A stretch of DNA of 64,000 nt, from assembly GCA_035285585.1 (NCBI GenBank), contig JAYKGU010000164.1, forward strand, positions 65,725 to 129,724, read 5' to 3'. The notes below the pieces were generated by a model that worked only from the letters and a program-made list of their open reading frames with translations, did no database searches and was not told the DNA's origin. The position numbers and the translations under genes were made by a program. Of the stretch, positions 1 through 9,409 are shown piece by piece (the first letter of the stretch is position 1; each line of letters begins with the position of its first letter). The DNA comes from JAYKGU01 sp035285585 (GTDB lineage: Bacteria > Cyanobacteriota > Cyanobacteriia > CAKZMO01).

Positions 1-3000
1 GGCGCAGCCCTGGATCGCAATGGCCTGCGTCCCGCCCGTTACTGCATTACCCGCGATGGCTGCGTTGTCGTTGCGTCGGAAGCTGGGGTGGTGCCTTTAG
101 CGGAGGAGGAAATTGTGGAGAAGGGACGGCTGGGGCCGGGGCAGGCGATCGCCGTTGACCTGGAATCCCACGAAGTCCTGAAGAACTGGGAAATTAAGCA
201 GCGGGTTGCCGGTGCCCAGCCCTATGGCCAGTGGCTCCAGGAAAATCGCCGGGATCTGGCTCTCCAGCCCTTTAAGGCAAATCCGAACTTAGAGGAAACG
301 GCCCTGCTGCGGCAGCAGGCAGCCTTTGGCTACACCACCGAAGATGTGGAGATGATCATTGAGGCGATGGCGGCCCAGGGCAAAGAACCCACCTTCTGCA
401 TGGGAGACGATACGCCCCTGGCCGTGCTGTCGGAAAAACCTCGTTTACTCTACGACTACTTCAAGCAGCGATTTGCCCAGGTTACCAACCCCCCCATCGA
501 CCCCCTGCGGGAAAGCCTGGTGATGTCTCTCTCGATGCAGCTCGGTGAGCGGGGCAATCTGCTGGAGGAGCGCCCCGAGTATGCCCGACTGCTCAAGCTA
601 GAGTCGCCCATTCTCAACGATGCCGAATTAGCTGAAATTCGAGATTCAGAATTTCAAACCCAGGATTTGTCCACTCTCTATCTCGTAGAGCACGGCCCGG
701 CGGGTTTGCAGCAAGCCGTTGAGCAGGTTTGTCAGCAGGCGACGGAGGCGGTTCAGGCAGGGGCGAAGGTGCTGGTTTTGAGCGATCGCCTCTGTCCCAA
801 CGGCACCCCCGATGGCACCAGCGAGCAGTACACCTACATCCCCCCCCTGCTGATTGTCGGCGCGGTTCATCACCACCTGATCCGTCAGGGACTGCGCATG
901 AAGGCGTCCCTCGTAGTGGACACGGCCCAGTGCTGGAGCACCCACCACTTTGCCTGCTTGATCGGCTATGGGGCCAGTGCGGTCTGCCCCTACCTGGCCT
1001 GGGAAACGGTGCGTCACTGGTGGATGAGTCCCAAGACCCAGACCCTGATGGAGAAAGGGCGGATTGATTCGCTAACGGTGGAAGAGGCCCAGCAGAACTA
1101 TCGCAAAGCCGTCGAGGTGGGGCTGCTGAAGATTCTTTCCAAGATGGGCATTTCGCTGCTCTCCAGCTACCACGGGGCGCAGATCTTTGAAGCCATTGGC
1201 ATCGGTGGCGATCTGCTCGACCTGGCCTTCCGGGGCACCACGTCCCGCATTGGTGGTCTAACGGTGACGGAGCTGGCCCAGGAGGTCAGCGCCATCCATC
1301 GGCGGGCTTTCCCCGAGCTGACGGCGAAGAAGCTGCAAAACTTTGGCTTCATCCAGTACCGTCCTGGAGGCGAGTATCACATGAACAGTCCGGAGATGGC
1401 CAAGGCCCTCCACAAAGCCGTTGCTGGAAAGGACTACGACCACTACGAGGTCTACCAGACCCACATCGCCCAGCGACCGATTACAGCGCTGCGGGACTTG
1501 CTGGACTTCCAGAGCGATCGCCCTTCCATCCCCCTCGAAGAAGTTGAACCCGTGGAGGCGATCGTCAGCCGCTTCTGCACTGGGGGCATGTCCCTGGGGG
1601 CGCTCTCCCGCGAGGCCCACGAAACCCTGGCGGTGGCCATGAACCGCATCGGCGGCAAGTCCAATTCCGGGGAAGGCGGCGAAGACCCCACCCGCTACCA
1701 GGTGCTGGCGGATGTGGACGAAAATGGCCACTCGCCGCTGATGCCCCACCTCCAGGGTCTGCGGAATGGGGATACGGCCAGCTCGGCCATCAAGCAGGTG
1801 GCGTCGGGGCGCTTTGGCGTTACGCCCGAGTATCTGATGAACGCCAAGCAGATTGAAATCAAAATGGCCCAGGGAGCCAAGCCTGGGGAAGGGGGACAGC
1901 TCCCTGGCAAGAAGGTAAGTCCCTACATTGCCATGCTGCGCCGCTCCAAGCCAGGGGTGCCGCTGATTTCGCCGCCGCCGCACCACGACATCTACTCCAT
2001 TGAGGATCTGGCCCAGCTCATTTTTGACCTGCACCAGATCAACCCGGCGGCCCAGGTTTCGGTGAAGCTGGTGGCAGAGATTGGCATCGGCACGATCGCC
2101 GCTGGCGTGGCCAAGGCGAATGCTGACATCATCCAAATCTCTGGCCATGACGGCGGTACGGGAGCCTCGCCCCTGAGTTCCATTAAGCACGCAGGCGTGC
2201 CCTGGGAACTGGGGGTCACCGAGGTGCATCGGGTGCTGATGGAAAATGAGTTGCGCGATCGCGTCATTTTGCGGGCCGATGGCGGCCTCAAGTCGGGCTG
2301 GGATGTGGTGATGGCCGCCCTCATGGGGGCTGAGGAATATGGCTTTGGCTCCATCGCCATGATTGCCGAGGGCTGCATCATGGCCCGCATCTGCCACACC
2401 AATAACTGCCCGGTGGGCGTCGCCACCCAGCAGGAAAAGCTGCGTAAGCGCTTTACCGGTACGCCGGAGCATGTGGTGAATTTCTTCTACTTTGTAGCCG
2501 AGGAGGTGCGATCGCTCCTGGCCCGCCTGGGCTACCGTTCTTTGCGGGAGATCGTTGGTCGCTCTGACCTGCTGCAAACCCGCCGCTTGGAGCGCCTCAC
2601 CAAGACCCAGGCTCTCAACCTGAACTGCCTGCTCCAGCTCCCTGACGTGCGGCAGGATCGGAGCTGGCTTGACCACGAACCCGTCCACAGCAATGGCCCG
2701 ATTCTAGATGATCAGATTCTTCAGGATCCGGCAATCCAGGAGGCGATCGCCCACCAGGGCAGCGTCGAGAAAACCGTTGCTATTCTTAACACCGATCGTA
2801 CGGTGGGGACGCGGGTAGCAGGGGCGATCGCCCAACAGTATGGCAACACCGGTTTTGAAGGACAGATTACCCTAAACTTCAAGGGCAGCGCTGGGCAGAG
2901 CTTTGGAGCCTTCAACCTGCCGGGGATGACGTTGCGGCTCGAAGGCGAAGCCAATGATTACGTGGGCAAGGGCATGCACGGCGGCGAGATTATTATCAAA

Positions 3001-3525
3001 CCTCTGCCCGAAGCCACCTATGACTCAGCCCAAAATGTCATCGTCGGCAATACCTGTCTCTATGGCGCGACAGGCGGCGTTTTGTACGCCAACGGCCAGG
3101 CGGGCGAGCGCTTTGCGGTGCGCAACTCCAAAGGGCAGGCGGTGATCGAAGGGGCCGGGGATCATTGCTGCGAGTACATGACAGGTGGCGTCGTGGTGGT
3201 GCTGGGTCGGGCCGGACGAAATATTGGTGCAGGCATGACGGGCGGTCTGGCCTACTTCCTGGACGAAGATCCGGCTTTCCCGGCTAAGGTGAATCCTGAG
3301 ATTGTCAAAATTCAGCGAGTCACGGCTCCGTCAGGTGAAGTACAGCTCAAGTCCCTGATCCAAGCTCATTTTGAACGCACGGGCAGCAAACGGGCAAAGC
3401 AAATTCTAGATGCCTGGGCTGAATATCTACCCAGGTTCTGGCAGGTAGTGCCGCCTTCGGAGGCAGATACGCCGGAAGTGAGTGCTGAGGTATCGGCAGA
3501 AAAGGTTCTAACCCCCGCTGGATAG
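1..3525 (+). CDS. glsF: Ferredoxin-dependent glutamate synthase, 3' part (partial)
   Basis: The reading frame is open from base 1, so the gene starts upstream and 1,174 codons are visible. The enzyme makes glutamate from glutamine and 2-oxoglutarate in the GS/GOGAT cycle. The first residues (GAALDRNGLRPARY) match the end of the N-terminal class II glutamine amidotransferase domain. A central domain follows, then the FMN-binding TIM-barrel synthase domain. The 3Fe-4S cluster cysteines lie near bases 2373-2410 (CIMARICHTNNCPVGV, spacing C-x5-C-x4-C). The GXGXG beta-helix domain closes the protein (GRAGRNIGAGMTGG). No gltD-like small subunit follows, which favours the ferredoxin type, but the NAD(P)H large subunit GltB is not strictly excluded. 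The last 20 or so residues are an unconserved Glu/Val/Ala-rich tail. A strong terminator follows. Confidence 0.9.
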   Translation, partial: GAALDRNGLRPARYCITRDGCVVVASEAGVVPLAEEEIVEKGRLGPGQAIAVDLESHEVLKNWEIKQRVAGAQPYGQWLQENRRDLALQPFKANPNLEETALLRQQAAFGYTTEDVEMIIEAMAAQGKEPTFCMGDDTPLAVLSEKPRLLYDYFKQRFAQVTNPPIDPLRESLVMSLSMQLGERGNLLEERPEYARLLKLESPILNDAELAEIRDSEFQTQDLSTLYLVEHGPAGLQQAVEQVCQQATEAVQAGAKVLVLSDRLCPNGTPDGTSEQYTYIPPLLIVGAVHHHLIRQGLRMKASLVVDTAQCWSTHHFACLIGYGASAVCPYLAWETVRHWWMSPKTQTLMEKGRIDSLTVEEAQQNYRKAVEVGLLKILSKMGISLLSSYHGAQIFEAIGIGGDLLDLAFRGTTSRIGGLTVTELAQEVSAIHRRAFPELTAKKLQNFGFIQYRPGGEYHMNSPEMAKALHKAVAGKDYDHYEVYQTHIAQRPITALRDLLDFQSDRPSIPLEEVEPVEAIVSRFCTGGMSLGALSREAHETLAVAMNRIGGKSNSGEGGEDPTRYQVLADVDENGHSPLMPHLQGLRNGDTASSAIKQVASGRFGVTPEYLMNAKQIEIKMAQGAKPGEGGQLPGKKVSPYIAMLRRSKPGVPLISPPPHHDIYSIEDLAQLIFDLHQINPAAQVSVKLVAEIGIGTIAAGVAKANADIIQISGHDGGTGASPLSSIKHAGVPWELGVTEVHRVLMENELRDRVILRADGGLKSGWDVVMAALMGAEEYGFGSIAMIAEGCIMARICHTNNCPVGVATQQEKLRKRFTGTPEHVVNFFYFVAEEVRSLLARLGYRSLREIVGRSDLLQTRRLERLTKTQALNLNCLLQLPDVRQDRSWLDHEPVHSNGPILDDQILQDPAIQEAIAHQGSVEKTVAILNTDRTVGTRVAGAIAQQYGNTGFEGQITLNFKGSAGQSFGAFNLPGMTLRLEGEANDYVGKGMHGGEIIIKPLPEATYDSAQNVIVGNTCLYGATGGVLYANGQAGERFAVRNSKGQAVIEGAGDHCCEYMTGGVVVVLGRAGRNIGAGMTGGLAYFLDEDPAFPAKVNPEIVKIQRVTAPSGEVQLKSLIQAHFERTGSKRAKQILDAWAEYLPRFWQVVPPSEADTPEVSAEVSAEKVLTPAG

Positions 3526-3585
3526 GCCGATTAAATTACTGAAACAGCGTCCACACAACTAACAACATTCCACCAGGAAGATCTG

Positions 3586-3614
3586 ACGGGAGGCAATTGT
3601 TTGCCTCCCGTTTT
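3586..3614 (+). terminator. Rho-independent terminator after glutamate synthase
   Basis: A perfect 11-bp stem (ACGGGAGGCAA / TTGCCTCCCGT) with a TTGT loop is followed by TTTT, 61 bp after the stop codon. Confidence 0.85.
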
Positions 3615-3945
3615 ACTGAAGGGCTGAAATCTGTCAGGAATCAGCCATCGCAGGGCTGTAGATCAATCTAAAGCTGGCGCGGCAACAACTGGCATCATCG
3701 TTCCTTCATTAAATATCCGTAAGAGATCGAGTCATATGTTGAAGGTTTCACATACTGAGCTAGATCTTTGGCTCCTCTTGATAAAGAGACCTGCTGAATC
3801 GGTCTACACTGCTGTGAAGTGCCTGATATAGCCAGGTTACCTGTTCGGAACTCCCTGAAATGTTAGTTGGTCAGTAATCGCGGGAATAATACCTTCGAAT
3901 ACTGAGATTGCCCCCTTGTTATCTGGAGCAACTGAGACGATCACT
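3615..3945. other. Intergenic leader before sigC, no gene seen
   Basis: About 330 bp between the terminator and the sigC start. It holds no ORF with coding character, no tRNA-like fold and no convincing repeat. It presumably contains the sigC promoter and 5' leader, but no promoter can be assigned by eye. Confidence 0.5.
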
Positions 3946-5268
3946 ATGCCTGCACAACCTATCCCAGCACAACCACCCTACGCTGAACTTGATTCTGATC
4001 AATCATCGAAACCGGCAGGTTTTGAGGCAGACGACGCTGATCCAAATAACGGCGACTTTGATGATAGTGCTTTTGAAGCCAGTGCCCTGGCAGACCGAAT
4101 GGCTGACGGTTCTGTCGATGTTGAGTTGGTCAACCTGGACTTCGATGATGCTGAGGCACAAGCCCTTAATCGCGGTGCCAGTCGGCGCACCACTGATCTG
4201 GTCAGGATGTATCTTCAAGAAATTGGCCGGGTCCGGCTACTGGGACGCGATGAAGAGGTCGCTGAAGCCCAAAAAGTGCAGCGCTACATGCGACTGTTGG
4301 ATTTGTGCCATGAGGCTGCAGCAAAAGATGATGAAGTCCTCCAGCGCTACGTCAAGCTCATTGAGACCCACGATCGCCTCCACTCCAACCTGGGGCATCG
4401 TCCCTCATGGGAGCGATGGGCCTCCGAGTTTGGCACTACCGTTGCCGATTTGAAAGCCTTTCTCACCGAGGGCAAGCACCAGTGGGCCGCCATCGCCCAG
4501 ATGCCCCTCTCTGAGCTGGAGCAAATTCAGGCTGAGGGGATCAACGCCAAGGATCACATGATCAAGGCCAACCTGCGTCTGGTGGTGTCGGTGGCCAAGA
4601 AGTACCAAAATCGGGGATTGGAGCTATTGGATCTGATCCAGGAAGGTACCCTGGGCCTGGAGCGGGCGGTGGACAAGTTTGACCCCACCAAGGGTTACCG
4701 GTTCAGCACCTATGCCTACTGGTGGATTCGGCAGGGGATTACGCGGGCGATCGCCACTCAAAGCCGCACCATTCGCCTCCCGGTTCACATCACTGAAAAG
4801 CTCAACAAAATTAAGAAGGCCCAGCGCAAAATTTCCCAGCTCAAAGGCCGCACCCCCACCATTGAGGACATCGCCACCGAGCTGGACATGACGCCGCCCC
4901 AGGTGCGGGAGGTACTGCTGCGGGTGCCCCGCTCCGTTTCCCTGGAAACTAAGGTGGGCAAAGAGCGGGATACGGAACTGGGTGAGCTGCTGGAAACCGA
5001 CTGTGTTTCCCCAGAAGAAATGCTGATGCGGGAGTCGCTGCACCGAGATCTGCAGCAGTTGCTCACCGATCTGACCACCCGTGAGCGGGACGTGATTCGG
5101 ATGCGCTTCGGGTTGGGAGATGGCAATCCCTACTCCCTGGCGGAAATTGGTCGGGCGCTGGATCTGTCACGGGAGCGGGTGCGGCAAATTGAGGCCAAGG
5201 CTTTACAGAAGCTGCGGCAACCCAAGCGGCGCAACCGCATTCGCGATTATCTGGAAGCGTTGACCTGA
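3946..5268 (+). CDS. sigC: Group 2 RNA polymerase sigma factor, SigC-like
   Basis: A sigma-70 family factor that directs RNA polymerase to alternative promoter sets. Domains in order are an acidic N-terminus (about residues 1-80), region 1.2 (TDLVRMYLQEIGRVRLLGRD), a variable insert, region 2 (from KANLRLVVSVAKKYQNRG through FSTYAYWWIRQGITRAI), region 3, and region 4 with the -35-binding helix-turn-helix (SLAEIGRALDLSRERVRQIE). The length of 440 aa, the short region 1 and the RQPKRRNRIRDYLEALT end match cyanobacterial SigC rather than the primary SigA. The ATG at 3946 (MPAQPIPAQP) is chosen because SigC proteins begin similarly; an in-frame TTG at 3916 would add ten residues. The gene stands alone between a terminator and acsF. 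Confidence 0.83.
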   Translation: MPAQPIPAQPPYAELDSDQSSKPAGFEADDADPNNGDFDDSAFEASALADRMADGSVDVELVNLDFDDAEAQALNRGASRRTTDLVRMYLQEIGRVRLLGRDEEVAEAQKVQRYMRLLDLCHEAAAKDDEVLQRYVKLIETHDRLHSNLGHRPSWERWASEFGTTVADLKAFLTEGKHQWAAIAQMPLSELEQIQAEGINAKDHMIKANLRLVVSVAKKYQNRGLELLDLIQEGTLGLERAVDKFDPTKGYRFSTYAYWWIRQGITRAIATQSRTIRLPVHITEKLNKIKKAQRKISQLKGRTPTIEDIATELDMTPPQVREVLLRVPRSVSLETKVGKERDTELGELLETDCVSPEEMLMRESLHRDLQQLLTDLTTRERDVIRMRFGLGDGNPYSLAEIGRALDLSRERVRQIEAKALQKLRQPKRRNRIRDYLEALT

Positions 5269-5540
5269 TTGCCTGGGTCGGCTGACCGAACTTCTCTTAG
5301 AAAATTTAGACAATCCTATCGGGTGGAACTGCGAATAGCGGTTTCACTTTTTCTATGGAAACGATAGGGAAAAGGGGTGGGAGGATAGCAGCGGATATTT
5401 GTTGCGAATAATAACAGTATGTATCAACTCTTAACGTATAAAGTTGCTCGGAGGATGGGTTGACTTGATAGACTTGATGGCGTGATCAGCGTCCAGACCA
5501 ACCTCTAGAACGAGCACTTTAGAACGAGCAGTTTAGACCG

Positions 5541-6617
5541 ATGGTAGATTCTCTCAAGAAACCAGATTTTCAAGAACTTCGCCCCGGCATCAAAGCTCCT
5601 GCAAAGGAAACGCTGCTGACGCCGCGCTTTTACACCACTGACTTTGATGAAATGGCGGCGATGGACATCTCGCCTAATGAAGATGAGCTGCGGGCGATTT
5701 TAGAAGAGTTCCGCACCGACTATAACCGCCACCACTTTGTCCGGGACGAAGAGTTTGAGCAGTCCTGGGATCACATTGATGGAGAAACGCGGAAGCTGTT
5801 TGTCGAGTTCTTAGAGCGGTCTTGCACGGCAGAATTTTCTGGCTTTTTGCTCTACAAAGAACTTTCGCGCAAGCTGAAAGGCCGGAATCCTCTGCTGGCG
5901 GAGTGTTTCCTGCTGATGTCGCGGGATGAGGCGCGCCATGCGGGCTTTTTGAACAAGGCCATGTCCGACTTCAACCTGTCGTTGGATCTCGGTTTCTTGA
6001 CCAAAAACCGCAGCTACACCTTCTTTAAGCCCAAATTCATCTTTTACGCCACCTACCTCTCTGAAAAGATCGGCTACTGGCGCTACATCACCATCTACCG
6101 CCATCTGGAATCTCACCCAGAAGATCGCATTTACCCTATCTTCCGCTTCTTTGAGAACTGGTGCCAGGACGAGAACCGCCACGGTGATTTCTTCGACGCT
6201 ATCATGCGTGCCCAGCCCAGCATGCTCAACGACTGGAAAGCCAAGCTGTGGTGCCGCTTCTTCCTGCTCTCGGTGTTTGCCACCATGTACCTCAATGACC
6301 TGCAGCGGTCGGGCTTCTACGCGGCCCTGGGTCTGGATGCACGGGAGTATGACATCCATGTCATTCAAAAGACCAATGACACGGCGGCTCGAGTCTTCCC
6401 GGTCATTCTCAACGTTGACCATCCAGAGTTCTTCGCCCGATTGGATCTCTGTGCGCGGAACAACCAGGCCCTGGCCAAGATTGAAGAATCAAACCAGCCG
6501 AAGGTTCTTAAGTTCTTCCGCAAGCTGCCCTTTTTCATTGCCAGCGGTTGGCAGATTCTGCGGCTTTACCTGATGAAACCCATCAGTGCCCAGGTTCTAG
6601 AGGGAACGGTGCGGTAA
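5541..6617 (+). CDS. acsF: Mg-protoporphyrin IX monomethyl ester oxidative cyclase, aerobic (AcsF)
   Basis: The enzyme forms the isocyclic ring of chlorophyll, converting Mg-protoporphyrin IX monomethyl ester to protochlorophyllide with O2. The 358-aa length is normal for cyanobacterial AcsF (ChlA). The diiron motifs are intact: E130-x2-H133 (DEARHAGF) and E211-x2-H214 (DENRHGDFF), with the partner glutamate in the LERSCTAEFSGF segment near residue 98. Start ATG at 5541 gives MVDSLKKPDFQELRPG, as in homologues. The preceding 270 bp holds no gene and must contain the promoter. A terminator follows 19 bp after the stop, so the gene is probably monocistronic. Many cyanobacteria carry a second copy used under low oxygen; it is not in this window. 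Confidence 0.95.
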   Translation: MVDSLKKPDFQELRPGIKAPAKETLLTPRFYTTDFDEMAAMDISPNEDELRAILEEFRTDYNRHHFVRDEEFEQSWDHIDGETRKLFVEFLERSCTAEFSGFLLYKELSRKLKGRNPLLAECFLLMSRDEARHAGFLNKAMSDFNLSLDLGFLTKNRSYTFFKPKFIFYATYLSEKIGYWRYITIYRHLESHPEDRIYPIFRFFENWCQDENRHGDFFDAIMRAQPSMLNDWKAKLWCRFFLLSVFATMYLNDLQRSGFYAALGLDAREYDIHVIQKTNDTAARVFPVILNVDHPEFFARLDLCARNNQALAKIEESNQPKVLKFFRKLPFFIASGWQILRLYLMKPISAQVLEGTVR

Positions 6618-6636
6618 TCGGTTTGGGCAAAACCTG

Positions 6637-6671
6637 AAAAAAGCGGTTCTGTTAGACAGGGCCGCTTTTTT
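6637..6671 (+). terminator. Rho-independent terminator after acsF
   Basis: A 15-bp stem (AAAAAAGCGGTTCTG / CAGGGCCGCTTTTTT, two G-T pairs) with loop TTAGA. The A and T tracts at the base could make it work in both directions. Confidence 0.85.
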
Positions 6672-6801
6672 GTGGGAAGGTTGTGCAGCATTCAGGCTAA
6701 ACCTGTGGGGGTGGTAGGCAGTGCCCGCCCTGCGGAATCGTTATTTGGGGTATCGGACTGTGAAGGGAAATCAATGGATTCGGAGCCGTAGAAAGGAAGA
6801 G

Positions 6802-7569
6802 ATGGGAGCGGTGGCTTGCCGATGGGGAGCACGTATTGCCCTCTCACCGCTGCTGTTCCTCCTCGCTGCACCTGCCTTCCCGCTGGATTCAACCGTGCCT
6901 TTTTCTGAAACCCCTCAGACGGCTCCAGATGGGCTGCCAGTTAGCGCTGAAGAAATTTTGGTGACGCAGGCAGCAAATCTGGAGCTAGATCCCGCCATTT
7001 TAGAAGATAGTCCTGTGCTGCAGCGCTGGCTGGAGGAAATCCCCGATGTGCTGGAAGACATACGCACCGATCCCAGCTTTCGTACCCGCTTGCGGATAGG
7101 CTACAGCCGCGTGCCCACCTCGGACGAAGATGGTTTGATCGTAGGGGTGGAGGATGTGTTTATTGGGCGGACAGGGCTGACCCTGAATGCAGATTATCAG
7201 GGGGACTTGGGGGGCGATCGCCACAGTTTTGGCGGAGATTTGCGCTACTACGCCCTGCCCCTGGGAGGATATGTGAACCTGGGGCCAGTGCTGGGCTATC
7301 GTCGCGTGGATACGGGGGGCGATCGCGCGGATGGCGTCAACCTGGGGCTGCGGCTGCTGTTTGTTCCCTCGCGCACTGGGGCTGCGGACATTGCGCTGAT
7401 GCAAACCTGGGTCAATCCAGGCAGCGACGACCAGGGTGCCAGCCTGTCCACCTTATCAGTAGGCTATGCCGTGACCCGCCAACTGCGCCTTGCCAGCGAA
7501 ATTCAGGTCCAGGTGCTGCCCGACGATCAGGATACGCGATTCTCTGTTTTGCTGGAATGGATGCCGTGA
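6802..7569 (+). CDS. Secreted or outer-membrane beta-rich protein, function unknown
   Basis: A 255-aa protein not assigned to a named family. ATG 6802 is chosen because GGAAGAG sits just upstream and it begins a clean signal peptide (MGAVACRWGARIALSPLLFL, then AAPAFP); a GTG at 6721 would bury the signal behind 27 charged residues. The mature part starts with an acidic helical region (about 45-95), then alternates short beta-prone stretches with Gly and Asp (RLRIGYSRVPTSDEDGL, LNADYQGDLGGDRHSFGGDL), and ends in an amphipathic strand. This is suggestive of an envelope beta-barrel or porin-like fold, which is inference only. It has no obvious operon partner. Confidence 0.65.
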   Translation: MGAVACRWGARIALSPLLFLLAAPAFPLDSTVPFSETPQTAPDGLPVSAEEILVTQAANLELDPAILEDSPVLQRWLEEIPDVLEDIRTDPSFRTRLRIGYSRVPTSDEDGLIVGVEDVFIGRTGLTLNADYQGDLGGDRHSFGGDLRYYALPLGGYVNLGPVLGYRRVDTGGDRADGVNLGLRLLFVPSRTGAADIALMQTWVNPGSDDQGASLSTLSVGYAVTRQLRLASEIQVQVLPDDQDTRFSVLLEWMP

Positions 7570-7733
7570 CATTTTCCCGACGCTGCCCTCGTGGGAACAG
7601 GGTGGGACTCATTGCTCCCCAGACCCCTCAGAAGTTAAAACTCTCGTGTTTTGAGGGAACGTTCGGGTTAAAACTGTGGGTAAGGTGAGCCGTTCCCACC
7701 TCCGGTGCTCAGGTGTTGAGTTTTTTGGAGCTA

Positions 7734-7809
7734 AGTAGGTCAGCACAATTAAATTCATGTTAGAAAACCGGGGGAGCGCCCCAGCGGGGCGCTCCCCCGG
7801 TTTTCTAAC
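7734..7809. repeat. Perfect 24-bp inverted repeat with IS-end-like flank
   Basis: Bases 7759-7782 and 7786-7809 form a perfect 24-bp hairpin around a 3-base AGC loop. The left arm and its flank (7744-7773) recur as a 30-bp exact inverted copy at 47393-47422. The similarity runs to the TAGGTYRG-type outer edge at 7734 with two mismatches. It looks like a remnant of an insertion-sequence end or a small mobile repeat. It lies in a gene-free 335-bp gap (7570-7904) in which nothing else was recognised, and could also act as a terminator. Confidence 0.7.
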
Positions 7810-7904
7810 CTTCGTTTTTCAATACAGTTCTACTTAAGAGAAACGATTGAAACCTGGGAAACCTAAAACAGTGTCTGGTGCAGTGAGTAGATTAGTAACC
7901 GACC

Positions 7905-9344
7905 ATGACTGTGTTATCTCCCCTTGATGAGGCTGTCCGCGACATCAGTCTGGCACAGCATCTGCCACGGATTAAAAAGCTGCTCGTCTATGCCTGTACC
8001 CAGCAGTGGGAGTCTGATCCTCGTCAGTTAGCAGGCTATCACCTCCATGATTTGCTGGAAGCGCTACTGCATCGGGCTCCAACGGTTGAGCGACTGCAGG
8101 CCCTGCTCTATCAGTTGACCGACTGCCTAAGCAAGCCAGCGGAATATACCCTGATCGCAAATCTCATCATCGAGCAGCTCCGTCCACTTTATGAGGACGG
8201 CACGGAGTCGGTGACGCCCGTCAGCCATCATTTTCCGGTGTGTGAGGCGATCGCCCATCAGCTTGCCCAAGATCCCCAGGCGTTGCGGGTTAAAAAGCTG
8301 CTGGTGCTCCTCTGCCGCAGCGTTTGGGAGCGGGATGCCCAGCGGCTAGACTGTATCCCCTGGGAAAGCCTGGTGCGGGAACTCTATCAGCGGGCACAGA
8401 CCTCCGACCAGCTGCGGGCCGCCTTGAACAGCGCGGTGCGAACTTTGAATAAGCGAACCGAGTACGGGGCGATCGCTCGCACTATTCTGCAAGCCTGCGA
8501 GCCACTTTATTGGGATGCCGCCAACTCTGGCGGAGAAATCCGGTCCAACAGTGCTGTCCCCACAACGGGGATCATGGAACCGGCGATCGCGGCAACCATC
8601 GATAGTGCACCTCCAGCCGATGCCGCTCTCCCCAGCCCGCCCGCTTCACTGGTGGTCAAAGCGCTGGATGAGCTGGACTGGTTTGAGCTACGGCTGGAGA
8701 TTATGAAATACACTAATCCCCTGCTGGCAAAGCAGCTTTTGCTGGCAGTGCTCTATCCATCCACTGCCAAGGAGCAGAGTAACCAATCTCCCGCCAACTG
8801 GCAGGCGGCAGGCTGGCGCACGCTGCGGGAACACGATTTGGGCGGCCTGCTGCGGCGGTTTTTGCTGCCGGGTCACTCCCTCGCCGAACTGGAAACAGCC
8901 CTGGTGACCGCCGTTCAGCAGCTAAATGCCCCCCATCACTATCCCCAGGTGGCCGCCACCCTGCTGCGGATCATTCGCCCCGTGCTGGTACCGGCGCGAT
9001 CGCAGTCTGAGCACCGCCCCGACAAACAGGCCGAACTCCCCGAAAATTACCTCCAGACCTGCCAAATTGCCGCCTCTACGACCCTGCTGGAACGGTCCAG
9101 CACCCTGTCTCAGGAAACGGATCTGAGCGATGCCTCCCACAGCTATTCCCAGACCCTGGGACTGCCCTCTACCAACCCTCAATGCTCGGCTAATCCACCG
9201 GCTGGGGATGACGGGGGGGCAACGGCGGCCTTGACCGACAACGAGTTAGAAACCCTGGATATGGCGATACTCACACCGCACGGTCAATTCAATGCCGCCG
9301 ATCCTGCCGCCACCGCCTTTCACGGGGCCTCTCCTCAGGGGTAG
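7905..9344 (+). CDS. Unknown protein with three copies of a ~90-residue helical repeat
   Basis: A 479-aa protein I do not recognise. Three divergent copies of one module can be read: about residues 20-97 (RIKKLLVYACTQQWESD to LIIEQLRPLY), about 127-205 (RVKKLLVLLCRSVWERD to ILQACEPLY) and about 270-360 (LAKQLLLAVLYP to LLRIIRPVL). Each is predicted helical and ends in a hydrophobic-R/E-P-L motif. Linkers and the C-terminal 110 residues are Ala/Pro/Ser-rich and probably disordered. ATG 7905 is the natural start. The stop is 65 bp before a pentapeptide-repeat gene on the same strand, so the two may be cotranscribed. An adaptor or scaffold role is only a guess. Confidence 0.7.
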   Translation: MTVLSPLDEAVRDISLAQHLPRIKKLLVYACTQQWESDPRQLAGYHLHDLLEALLHRAPTVERLQALLYQLTDCLSKPAEYTLIANLIIEQLRPLYEDGTESVTPVSHHFPVCEAIAHQLAQDPQALRVKKLLVLLCRSVWERDAQRLDCIPWESLVRELYQRAQTSDQLRAALNSAVRTLNKRTEYGAIARTILQACEPLYWDAANSGGEIRSNSAVPTTGIMEPAIAATIDSAPPADAALPSPPASLVVKALDELDWFELRLEIMKYTNPLLAKQLLLAVLYPSTAKEQSNQSPANWQAAGWRTLREHDLGGLLRRFLLPGHSLAELETALVTAVQQLNAPHHYPQVAATLLRIIRPVLVPARSQSEHRPDKQAELPENYLQTCQIAASTTLLERSSTLSQETDLSDASHSYSQTLGLPSTNPQCSANPPAGDDGGATAALTDNELETLDMAILTPHGQFNAADPAATAFHGASPQG

Positions 9345-9409
9345 CCCACTGCCCAGCCAACGCTGAAAACTCAACCTTCGAGCATTTTTGGAATTGATGT
9401 AAACCGACC

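Noticed and set aside
1258..2688. 476-codon open frame on the minus strand
   Set aside because: It is antisense to glutamate synthase, whose motifs prove the plus-strand frame; the antisense product is His/Gly/Gln-rich without family signal.
6721..6801. 27-codon extension of the secreted protein
   Set aside because: It would place an Arg-rich stretch before an otherwise normal signal peptide, while GGAAGAG precedes ATG 6802.
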